Shown: positions 35,298-44,380 of the stretch, piece by piece | Layout: each line of letters opens with the position of its first letter | Position numbering within the stretch: the stretch's first letter is position 1 | Assembly (NCBI GenBank): GCA_036346375.1 | Contig: CM070514.1 | Coordinates: 13,234,463-13,298,462 of the forward strand | Reading direction: 5' to 3' | Length of the DNA stretch: 64,000 nt | Source: Guadua angustifolia | Lineage: Eukaryota; Streptophyta; Magnoliopsida; Poales; Poaceae | Program-made: the position numbers and the translations under genes | Notes under the pieces: generated by a model | Database searches by the model: none | What the model saw: the letters and a program-made list of their open reading frames with translations, nothing else | What the model was told of the DNA's origin: nothing

Positions 35298-35669
35298 GTG
35301 GAGAAAAAGGAACCGGTTGAAGAAGAATCAGATTCAGTCAATGTCTTAGATTCACCCATGATTCAGGATGACACTCCACCAATGAACATCAACATGGTCT
35401 TCACACTGCCAGCTGAGTTCAAAATAAAGACTATGTCAGTTAAAGAAACGTTTGCTCAGTTATGTTTAGGGGTTCAAGATGCAGCCTTCGAGAAGTCCCA
35501 AGATGTTGATCGACATCATAAGCCGTTATACCTGAAAGAGCGTATTAACGGCAAGCCGATATTAAGAATGCTTGTTGATGGTGAGGCAACGGTTAACTTA
35601 ATACCATACATCACCTACAAGAAGCTGGGTAAGTCCAATAAAGACCTTATTAAAAATAATATGGTTTGA
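35298..35669 (+). pseudogene. Gypsy aspartic protease region, degenerate
   Basis: The 123-codon frame contains MNINMVFTLPAEFK, then HHKPLYLKERINGKPI and LRMLVDGEATVNLIPY. The last is the aspartic protease active-site region of Tat-type gypsy elements (usually L-V-D-G-G/S-A). Here the Asp is kept but the following Gly-Ala is Glu-Ala. Downstream, across stops, ARGIIVTE and RLDSH... up to about 35850 continue the protease. The ORF ends at 35669, well before the end of the domain. Confidence 0.72.
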
Positions 35670-36244
35670 ATAATTTCACAGGAGATCCCACTTAGGCAAG
35701 GGGCATCATTGTAACAGAGTGATATTGACAACAAAACATTGCCGACTACCTTTTTTTTAGTCGACACCAAGGGCAATTACAGTGTCTTGCTCTGGCAAGA
35801 TTGGATTCACACTAATTGCTGCATATCGTTGACTATGCACCAGTTACTCATTAATGGAACTGGGACAAAGTTGAGGTGATCCAAGCCGACACATCAGCTC
35901 ATATTGCTATAGCCAGTTCAGATATGAATTAACTACATGAGGAAGCTAAATGTATATCGTGTAAAGCTTTGGACAATTGTAATTTCATCTGCATCAACAA
36001 GATAGGGCTTATCTAATCAATGTGAGGCCAAGTATGCTTGATTGGACTGATTTAATCTTGTGCCGATGGGGTCCCAATCGGCAATGAAGGATTTATAAAA
36101 TGAAATGCAAAGTTATCGGCAAGTGACAGAGAGCTATAAGGCCATTGAGGATTTTGAAGAAATTGGTAAATTAGGCCAATGATACGAGGGTGTGCATAGG
36201 AAACATTTTATGATGAGAACTTTCACAAAGTATGGCAGAAATCA

Positions 36245-39027
36245 ATGATGACAGAGAAGCATCTCGCAGAATTGGAGGAAGATGGCTTCATTCCCCCTCG
36301 GGAGTTCTTCCATTGGAGGCCATCTATTGGAGAGTGCTATCCCACCCCTAAGGATGAGGATGAAACCATGGTGTCACCGAACGGCCTCATCACTAGATTG
36401 AACAACTTGTTCAACCTCTCCTGCATGTCGGGGCCGATGTCACCGAAGCCGATGCATCCTTGGAGACTTCAAGAATACTCCATATGTCTTCTAGATAGTC
36501 GATTTGATCAGACGATGCTAGAGCAGGAGTAGCTATGGGGGTCAACAACATTAGTTGGGACAATGGTGGCGGCAGTTTCGACACTGTGGTTGGCAAATCG
36601 GCCAGGATGCTGTTGCATCAATGGAGATGGCTAGGGCTGAAAAATAATTTGAGGGTCAGTTAAGCCAATGCAAACATGTAACTTGTAGAAGCTATATGAA
36701 AGCGAACTTACCTCACTGGTAGCCGATGCGTGCAGGGAGCTCTCGCCGCTTTGTTCCCGAGGCTTGGGGCCTCTACTAGCCAAGACCTTGGTGGTTGACG
36801 CACTTCTTCTCTAATAAGATAAATTGACTATGAGTGTTTGTCCCTACGAGGATTTTAGAAGAATAGCAACTATTAGTCGATTATTATGTACTTACTTGGC
36901 TGTTACTTCTTTATGTCTGATAGAGAAGGGACTTGAATACCCAAGGTACCAGATGTGTACCCTAAGAGGCCAATCGATTGACACAACCTCTTGCTAGGTT
37001 GGCCGCTACCCGACAGGCCAGTTGTTGTCTTCTTACCGGCTGCCTTAGTCTGTAAAGAAGATGAGAAGCCGATTAGTAAAAGTCATATGAAAAGTAGAGA
37101 TAGCAGCAAGAGTCTACTTTAGTCGATACCTCACCAGTAATATTTATAAGGCTTGTGTTAGTATATCCTAATGAACTAGCCTCATTGCTAGAATCGTTGT
37201 TAGTAGTTACCGTCGGCTTAGGAAGATTTGGAAAGAATTTGTTGATGATAGCCAATGGAGTCTTCTATGAAAATAAGGCCACAGCAATGGCCAACCACCA
37301 TGAAGAGAAACAGCCTGCCCGCATGAGTTTTCAGGAAAAAATATGGTAAATCTTCAACTTGGAGATTATCAGCTATATGCAAGACAATGTTGGCAGCTGC
37401 TGCATTGCGGACTTGCTCCCTTGTTGAAGCTGATCAAAGAGCTGAAAGCACAGGAAAATTGTTCGAAACCCAATTGCCTGGCGTATACTATCGGATGATA
37501 AAATTCATAGGAAGGTTGGAAAGGTTGATTTCTTGTATGAAGACTGATAGACAATACGCTTAGAGAAATAAATAACTTATACAACTCCAATGTTTCATGA
37601 GGCATAGCGTCACTGTTAGCTGCCAGATGCAAGAAAGAGGGGCAAGGCTGCTTAACTGAAGAAATCTTGCCGATTAAAATCCTCACTGTCAAGCTGCACG
37701 AAGAGGGCCAAATATTATCTTGTGCCGATGGGGGTAACCTTGATTTCTTTCCCAAAGCAAAGTATGAATCTTTCCTCATAGGATCGGCTTTCTCTATACT
37801 AGGTCTCTTTGTCCTCTGAAGTCTCTTCTCGGGGGAAGGGGGTATCATCGGTTGGGTTGAGATTGATAGACTGGCTGAATATGCAATAAAGCCAGGTCTG
37901 CACAAACCACAATGGGCCTCCTACGTTGTCGACAGTATAGCCACCCAAGCCTGTGAAAAGCCGACTACGGATGGCGTGCATCATCTGAAAGACGGCTCTT
38001 AGGAAAAGCTTCCCTAATACTAGCTAATGGCCCGTGACTAGCTGCTCCGCAATGGCTCGATATACTTGCATCGTCCCAAGTGACGCTCCGCAAAACAGAA
38101 AACGGTCTAGCCACATATTGAGGAAAGCGATGTGTTATTTATCCGATATTGGGCCGACCCCTTGGTTATTACTTATATACATGTTCCAGCCCTCTCCTTT
38201 TGAACGGATCATCTTGTGTGTGGGCTTGGCACTAAAAACTGACACTTGTTCCCCGTCAGGCCTTAAGTAGCAAAGTTGAGCTATATCTAGTAGGATTGGG
38301 TCAACTGGGCCTATTCTAAACATAGATACATTTAGGGCCTGTTTAGATCCATTAGCTCTAATAGTTAGCTGGCTGACTAATGGCTAATAGCTGGCTAACT
38401 ATTAGCTGGCTAATTATTAGCTGGGGTTGTTTGGATCTACTAGCTAATAGGTGGTTAAAAATTTGGTTGTGGGTGCAAATATCCATTGTACCCTTACATT
38501 AATTAGCTGAGTGTGAGGGAAAGGGCCTGTGGTGGAGGGGTCGAGGGCAAATTGGTCTTTTGACCATCCATTAGCTGAAATTAGCAGGGGAGAACCAGCT
38601 AATAAGATAACTCTTAGCTGGGCTGTTTGGATCCATTTCAGCTAATTTTAGCAGCTAACTGTTAGTGCTAATGGATCCAAACATGACCTTAGCGTATCCG
38701 ACCAAAAGTAACATGCCGTGGCTACTAAAGGCTCGTTGGCTCCATGGTCGGCTAGGGATAAAGGGAGGCACTCGCCTATTCCTATTCTCTCCCATATTTT
38801 CCTTTTTTGCACTGCTACCCAATTATACCAGTTTTTCCATTCTTTTAGTGCCGTCGGTCAAGCCCTAAAACTTTTACCCCACCCTTCGACATTATACCCA
38901 GAAGCCGACAAGGGGAGGCGAGGGATTTCCTGATTTATGACTATGTCGGAGTTTAAGTTTCTTATCGGGCTTAGGTAATATTGATCATCGCTATTGGAGA
39001 TCAGAATGAGTACCTATTGGGAATCCA
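36245..39027 (-). pseudogene. Antisense plant-mobile-domain-like ORF of gypsy element B
   Basis: On the minus strand an ATG at about 39027 begins MDSQ, followed by a stop. Patched frames then show WKNWYNWVAVQKRKIWERI (about 38800-38860) and ACYFWS (about 38700), then DIAQLCYLRPDG (38300-38260), and GGYTVDNVGGPLWFVQTWL (37950-37890). These match the plant mobile domain (aminotransferase-like) proteins carried antisense by many grass gypsy elements. A TATAAAC box on the minus strand at 39124-39118 could drive it. A MITE insertion at 38335-38688 and several stops inactivate it. Confidence 0.68.
38335..38688. mobile_element. Tourist-like MITE, 354 bp, TTA duplication
   Basis: TIRs GGGCCTGTTTAGATCCATTA (38335) and the reverse complement of TAATGGATCCAAACATGACC (ending 38688) match over most of 35 bp. 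TTA flanks both sides (38332-38334 and 38689-38691). The interior is filled with repeated TTAGCTGGCTAA-like motifs. It splits the antisense ORF of gypsy B. Confidence 0.88.
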
Positions 39028-39149
39028 TTCAGCCGACTTAGAAAGAAGAATTGGCCGATGAAGACTGATGAGTTTTGAGAGCTTGTGAACGTGAAAATGA
39101 CCGTGTAAGGACCTCATGTTTATAGGGGGTGAAAAAAAGTGAAATGACG

Positions 39150-39995
39150 GGAAGGATTTCATAGGAGCGCATGTAGTTAAAATAAGGATATGCGTCTCAA
39201 AATTTCATGGCGCCATAAATGGAGCGGTTATTAACGGGAATATTGCGCTAAGCCGATGAAGAAGATTTTTGGAAGATAAACATATCTCCCAAAAATAAGG
39301 GTATATGTTTGCACCAAAATTTGGTAAGACGTAGCTAAAATCTTTAGACTAAATATTGTGTTTTGGGTAGGCACCGGGTAAGAAAGGAAAATATTAAAAT
39401 AGTATTATAGCCGATATTAGATAAAGGAGATAAAGTCGTAACCAATATTGGTCCAAACAAGTGAAAATATTGTCTGAGTTAAGGCCGATACGGATCTTGG
39501 TGAAATAGCGTAGTAGAGGTAGATACGATCAGCCAACAACTATAAAATATGGTCAAGGGCAAGCAAAAAAAATACAATCAATCAAACAAGTTGTATTTAC
39601 TCTTTTATTTTTCCTATCGATTAGGAGCAGCTTTGTAATTTATAATCATCCTTATAGTTTGATATTGATCAATAAAATTATGCATCGCCGATTGTTGATC
39701 TTCATTAATTACGCCAATCAAGTTTGATTTTCTTCGATCTTGCTGCACATCGTCTTTTTTGGGAAAGTCTATCTTTTACCATCTGATTAGCCTTACTCGG
39801 CTAATTATACTTATCGTTACCCTAGATTTGATCGGCTTTTTAGCTGTTTAGATATTTGCCGATTTATCGTGATTGATCAGATTTAAGCGTATTTTCTGTT
39901 TATCTTGCCTATTGCAAGAATAATTCGGTTGACACGCTTTAAACTATTGAAGCTAGTGTTCGTCACGTGTGTTAAAACCGATTAATTCGTCGTCA
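39150..39995 (+). repeat. LTR-like region of gypsy element B (approximate limits)
   Basis: AT-rich non-coding block between the antisense ORF promoter and the primer-binding-type sequence TTTTTGGCGGCGAC (39998-40012). It contains polyadenylation-like AATAAAATT (about 39670). No second copy is in the window, so the left limit is uncertain. Confidence 0.45.
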
Positions 39996-40090
39996 TATTT
40001 TTGGCGGCGACAAGTGCAAACGCTCTTACGCGACAATAATACTATCCGTAATCAAATGGCCAGGGACAAAAGCCGACTACTCTTCGGAGA

Positions 40091-40733
40091 TAGGGATGGC
40101 AATCGGGTGGGTACCTCCGGGTACCACTGCCTTAAATCCAAACCCAAACCCGAACAAAGTCCCGTCTACCCAAACCCATTAAGCTTTGCGGGTACAGATC
40201 TGTACCCATACCCAAACCCAATGGATACCCAATACCCAATGGGTACCCACGGCACAGATCAGGCGCGAGCACCAAGGGCGAAGGCGAAAGGTGGGGCGCC
40301 ACAAGAAGTCAGATGCTCCTCCCTCTCCTTCTACTCTTCACATCTCCTTTCAAGGCCAACCGTAGGGGAACCGATAGGGAGGAGTCGGCGGCGGGAGGAG
40401 CAGCGCCCGCCGCCGAGGAGGCAAAGATGAGGAGGGAGGCCGAGCAATCAAAGCGATGGGGCAAGGGAGGGAGGTGATGGGGCGAGGGAATCAGGAGGAG
40501 CCGACTCACCAAGTAGTCCGTGAGTTTGTTTTTCTAATATACCTCTAAAAAAGTGGGCCCACATGTCATAGGATACCCATCTGGTATCCATGGGTACAAA
40601 TTGACACCCACACCCATCCTATGGGCTTATCTGCACCCAAACCCATAAACCCATGGGTCTAAAGTGCTACCCATACCCACTCTTATCGGCCTGCACCACT
40701 GTACCCAAACCTATGGGTAAATCGCCATCCCTA
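40091..40733. mobile_element. hAT MITE, 643 bp, perfect 8-bp target duplication
   Basis: TIRs TAGGGATGGCAATCGGG at 40091 and TCGCCATCCCTA ending 40733 are flanked by TTCGGAGA at 40083-40090 and 40734-40741. The arms are built from ACCCATACCCAAACCC-type repeats. About 260 bp in the middle (about 40260-40520) is GC-rich and different, possibly acquired cargo. It belongs to the same family as 16556 and 25224. Confidence 0.95.
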
Positions 40734-40744
40734 TTCGGAGATAA

Positions 40745-41069
40745 GAGCATCTCCAACAAAGGCCTAAAATTCATTCTCAAAACCCGATTTTGGGCTTGAT
40801 TGCAAAAAAAGTACTCCAACAGCTTCCTCTTTCTAGCTCCTCAAATTTTGCACGCCCAAAACAAAGACCGACTCTCATTTTTGTGCGCTCATCTCGCTCC
40901 CAATCAACATTATTTCGCCAGATGGCCCACCGGACCAATTCAAAGGTGTTTTGGGAGAAAATATAGGAACTGTTAGAGAACAAGGTATTTTGTAGACCCA
41001 AAATTTTTTAGAAAGGTCCCAATCTAAGAATATTAGGAGTCTAAATATTAGGAACTGTTGGAGATGCTC
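40745..41069. mobile_element. Tourist-like MITE, 325 bp, TAA duplication
   Basis: TIRs GAGCATCTCCAAC (40745) and GTTGGAGATGCTC (ending 41069) are perfect over 13 bp. TAA flanks both sides (40742-40744 and 41070-41072). This GAGCATCTCCAAC family is common in grasses. It lies only 3 bp from the target duplication of the hAT at 40091. Confidence 0.9.
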
Positions 41070-41072
41070 TAA

Positions 41073-41580
41073 GATCCGGCAGTACCACCTTGAGTCTTCG
41101 TGATCTCCGCAACACGCAAATCCCAGCCGCGTTGGAAGAAGTGGGCCCGGAAAATCGTCTGGACCTGGAGCTTTTGTCATAAACATTTGGAATAAAGCAT
41201 CCTTCGCCTCCTTCTTTGTGAATGGATTAGAGAGGAAATAATTCTTCTATGGAGTTACTTTTATTGGGACATTTGTTGGGACATGAACAAGTATATCATT
41301 CATCTGCATTTTTCCTTCCAAAGTGATTACTCTTATAAAACCCCACAGTAACGCCTTTCATTTCTCTAAATCATTACTTTCCGTACCATCTCTGTCTCAA
41401 TAACTGGGGTATTCTATTTTCCTTTATCCGCTGATTAGCTTTTTGTTGGGAAAAGCCGTGTTCTTATCCTCTTCATGGAGCTAGTCGATGAGGGATCTCT
41501 GTCTCCATATAATCTCATCTCTATGGTTCGGCTTGATGATACGTTGCTCATCCTTCCTTTTTGTTTTTTCTTAAGTGGGG
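41073..41580 (-). pseudogene. LINE (non-LTR retrotransposon) reverse transcriptase fragment
   Basis: On the minus strand, patched frames read WRQRSLIDWLHEEDKNT (about 41515-41465), then AKDALFQMFMTKAPGPDDF (about 41200-41145). The second holds the K-A-P-G-P-D-G-F hallmark at the start of the plant LINE reverse transcriptase, with Asp for Gly. After a frameshift, RAHFFQRGWDL follows (about 41140-41110). Only about 0.5 kb is left. The fragment ends where the Tourist MITE begins. Confidence 0.8.
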
Positions 41581-41655
41581 CTTACCCGAGATGGGTATAC
41601 TCGCAAACGCTCCGGCTCTTTCTTTAACTAGTTTCTGCTGGTAAGTGGTAACTTA

Positions 41656-41871
41656 GGATGTGTTTGGTAGGTTTCAGCTCCATAAAATCTGTGGATCTGG
41701 TAGAGCTGAGTATTTCTAACTCCACCAGATCTGTAGAGTTGGAACTGTAAGTGCATTAAGAGTGTTTATTTACATTTTAGACCAAAAATATAAACTTAAT
41801 TTATTTTATTTTAGCCTACAAGTTTCAGATCTCAGATGAATCTGGAATCTGAAATTCTATCAAACAGACCT
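41656..41871. mobile_element. Tourist/PIF-Harbinger-like MITE, about 216 bp
   Basis: It begins GGATGTGTTTGGTAGG and ends CTATCAAACAGACCT, forming a TIR. TTA flanks both sides (41653-41655 and 41872-41874). The interior is clearly related to the MITE at 27517-27719. Confidence 0.75.
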
Positions 41872-42076
41872 TTAATGGTTTAGACCAAAAACTAGGTTTT
41901 CTATATCTCCTTGTGGACCTTGTCATCTTTATTTCGATGTATGAAGAAAAACATTATTTTGGGTTGTGAATTTATTGAAGAATGTTTCTGATATTGTCCT
42001 AGTCCTTGCTGGTTATTGCTACTCCACAGAAGAAAGATTGAAAGTAATCAAACATTTTCTCAATCTGTTTGTGCAG

Positions 42077-42412
42077 GTTTGTCTATCCAATTTACCCACT
42101 GATATGTGTTGCAGCTGCAGCTGTTATTGACAGCTTTCCTGATTTTTTTTTCCATGACTGATATTCATCTGAGCAGTCTATCTTTGAAAAGGTGCGCTTG
42201 AAAAGCTAAATTGCATTTATACATCTCTGAGTTTCTGGGAATTGGTCTTAAATTATTTTCTGATACATGTGGCAGATAGCGAAGGGCCTGCGGCCTTTGA
42301 TAAGGCTTTATTTTGTGTGCCTCCCACAGCCGAACATTTTCCATGTTGAATGGATATGGTGCTCCTCTGCAGATCTATCAGCATCTAGAATATCATGAAG
42401 ATATTGGGCCTG
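42077..42412 (+). pseudogene. Fragment of ALG9-like alpha-1,2-mannosyltransferase gene, two exons
   Basis: Exon a (42077-42191, after a TTTGTGCAG acceptor and before GGTGCG) encodes FVYPIYPLICVAAAAVID and DSFPDF. It then breaks at an overlong T run. Exon b (42276-42412, after GTGGCAG, before GTAAGG) encodes IAKGLRPLI and, after a 2-bp frame change, ASHSRTFSMLNGYGAPLQI and YQHLEYHEDIGPG. The order matches the C-terminal membrane region of ALG9, the ER enzyme that adds mannose to the dolichol-linked oligosaccharide (GT22 family). Introns are kept, so the copy arose at DNA level. No other exons are recognisable nearby, so it is a pseudogene fragment. Confidence 0.7.
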
Positions 42413-43306
42413 GTAAGGAGCTACAAATATATCGATTAAACAGGTTTCTCTTGTAATACAACTTCTCTAGTATTGTGATAACAAGCCTAGTATGCAAAGA
42501 AAGAAACTATGCCTGTCACACTGGACACCAGAGAAAATAATGGCTTCTATTGTTGCTTCTATTTTTACCAAGATTTGTTGTAGCGTCGCACTCATCGGTT
42601 GTGTGCACCCAAAAATAAAAGCAGATAACAAGATATACTAAGCTCAGTCATGCAGTTGATTGCTATGGTTCCAAAAAGTTGTATAAATTCAGCAACGAAA
42701 GAAATTAGGAGATGAGCTATGTTTCATCAGCTGCAGACATGGTTCTGCCCAGTTACTTCAGAGCACTGAAAATCGATACACGAAATGAACCCCGTAGGAT
42801 CAGCATTCCTACATACTATGCACGCACATACGCACAGTTTTGGCCAAGGAGAAATGGAACCAGCCTACTACGTCTCTACCCCCTCAGACGTACTCCTCAC
42901 AAAGCTCATCACAAACGCAACACCAACCACGCAAATCACTCACCGCAACCGCTAGCCACAAACCGTTGCAACGAATTCGCCCAAACGTCTCCAATAGTCA
43001 GTAATCACTGCAAAACCCAGGCCCCAAACCATCACAACCCCCAGCATCTCAGTAGGGGCGTGGCCGCCACAACAGTGAACCAACGGTGGCTTAGTGTTGG
43101 AGGCCCAGGGGAGAGGCTCGAGAGACCATTGAGCCCCGTTGAACTGGTGGCGGCACTCGGGCGGAAGTGGAGTGGAAGCGAGGGTGGAGGTGCTCGGTAG
43201 GGGCAAGGACGCAACCGCGGGGGAGAAGACACGGCCGTGGGACTTGAGATCTTGAGGAGGGACTTGAGCAGATCGGAGACGGCCGGACACGAACAGGGAT
43301 AGCTCA
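42413..43306. other. Non-coding DNA and an unidentified GC-rich minus-strand exon-like segment
   Basis: 42413-42700 is intron-like AT-rich DNA, possibly from the ALG9 relative. 42940-43306 is GC-rich, with open frames on the minus strand (43307-43032 and 43551-42952) rich in Ser, Pro and Leu. No domain is recognised. It may be a captured gene 5' end. Confidence 0.4.
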
Positions 43307-43314
43307 AGTGCCAG

Positions 43315-43372
43315 CAGTGGCGGTCCTGAGATTTCAGGGCCCGGAACGAGATTTAAAATAGAGGCCCTTCTA

Positions 43373-43407
<35 letters not shown>

Positions 43408-43878
43408 AGAATTGTTACAGTTCGGACGTCTGAATTTTTTGGACGCACTGCAACATTTTTTTCTACGTATGTAACTTTTTTTGCCAATGCGTGCAACATT
43501 TTTCTTCGACAAACAATGAATTGTAGCACAGTAAACGGATGTTGCAAGCATTGAAAACTATGTTGCATGCGTCGGAAAAAAATGTTTTAAGTGTTGAAAA
43601 AAATATTGCAAGAGGCGTCCGATGAAATGAACAGTGTCGGATGTCCGAGCGCTAGTTCTTCCCATATATATAAGTGTTACCAATAAACACTCAAGGTGTA
43701 TCCAAAAAAATTATTTATATCAAGCAACAGGTAAAGAAAAAAGTACATATTACAATATTACAGTATATACTTTTACATATACAATATACTAATACTAGTA
43801 CATGTATAGGGGTGGGGCCCCATGGTTTGAGGGGCCCGGAGTGGTGGCCCCTCTCGCCCCCCTCCAGGGCCGGCACTG
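43315..43878. mobile_element. hAT MITE, 564 bp, perfect 8-bp target duplication
   Basis: TIRs CAGTGGCGGTCCTGA (43315) and the reverse complement of CCAGGGCCGGCACTG (ending 43878) are flanked by AGTGCCAG at 43307-43314 and 43879-43886. It contains a (TAA)n microsatellite at about 43375-43406. Its termini differ from the TAGGGATGGC family, so it is a separate hAT family. Confidence 0.93.
43375..43406. repeat. (TAA)n microsatellite
   Basis: About ten units of TAA, near the left end of the hAT MITE. Confidence 0.95.
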
Positions 43879-44159
43879 AGTGCCAGGTCTCGTCCAGTCA
43901 TCCGATTATCTGAATGGGTCCGTTATCCAATATCCAGTTCTTAAGTCATATTTTTCGGATACTGCATATTATGAATCTGATCAACTCACGGTAAGTTTGA
44001 CACTTTCTCTTCTAATACAAATTGTACAAATCTTTAAACAAATAAAAGGTGTAAATAATTAATATCTATTTTTTCTTTATGTTTTAATATTAGTACCTTT
44101 TTTTTAAAAAAAAAACACGAAGTGATCAGCGAAAGCCAGAAAGCTAGCTCGCTCTCACA

Positions 44160-44334
44160 CCGACGGGCCGTAAGCGGCCCAAATTGCCGAGTAAGGTTTT
44201 ATTTGCTCGCTCCATTCAGTGTAGGCCTGTAGGGTTCCGTCCCCCTCCCTCCTGTATAAATCACCCTTCCGCGCCGCCACCCTCTCATCTTCGCAATTCC
44301 GCCGCCGCCTCGAGTTCTGTCGCCGGCCGCCGCC
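44160..44334 (+). promoter_or_regulatory. Promoter and leader of the L17 gene: site II element and TATA box
   Basis: GGCCCA at 44176-44181 (TGGGCC on the other strand) is a site II element. TCP factors bind such sites to co-regulate ribosomal protein genes in growing tissue. TATAAAT at 44255-44261 is a TATA box about 75 bp before the ATG, placing the transcription start near 44285-44295 in a C/T-rich stretch. A C/T-rich start is usual for ribosomal protein mRNAs. Confidence 0.7.
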
Positions 44335-44342
44335 ATGGTTAG

Positions 44343-44380
<38 letters not shown>

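Larger units (their letters stand above)
34617..40010 (+). mobile_element. Gypsy retrotransposon B (Tat-like), with antisense plant-mobile-domain-like ORF
   Basis: Plus-strand remains of gag-protease (34621-35900) are followed by a minus-strand ORF region (39027 to about 36250) and then a plus-strand LTR-like region ending near 39995. Just after the LTR end, TTTTTGGCGGCGACAAG is a primer-binding-type sequence, and further plus-strand sequence with an ATG follows at 40057. The reverse transcriptase and integrase are gone. A Tourist MITE (38335-38688) has inserted into the antisense ORF. Confidence 0.68.

Noticed and set aside
41080..41186. Possible host gene on minus strand at 40875-41186
   Set aside because: The motif KAPGPD with its flanks is the start of a LINE reverse transcriptase, and the rest of the frame is the Tourist MITE.
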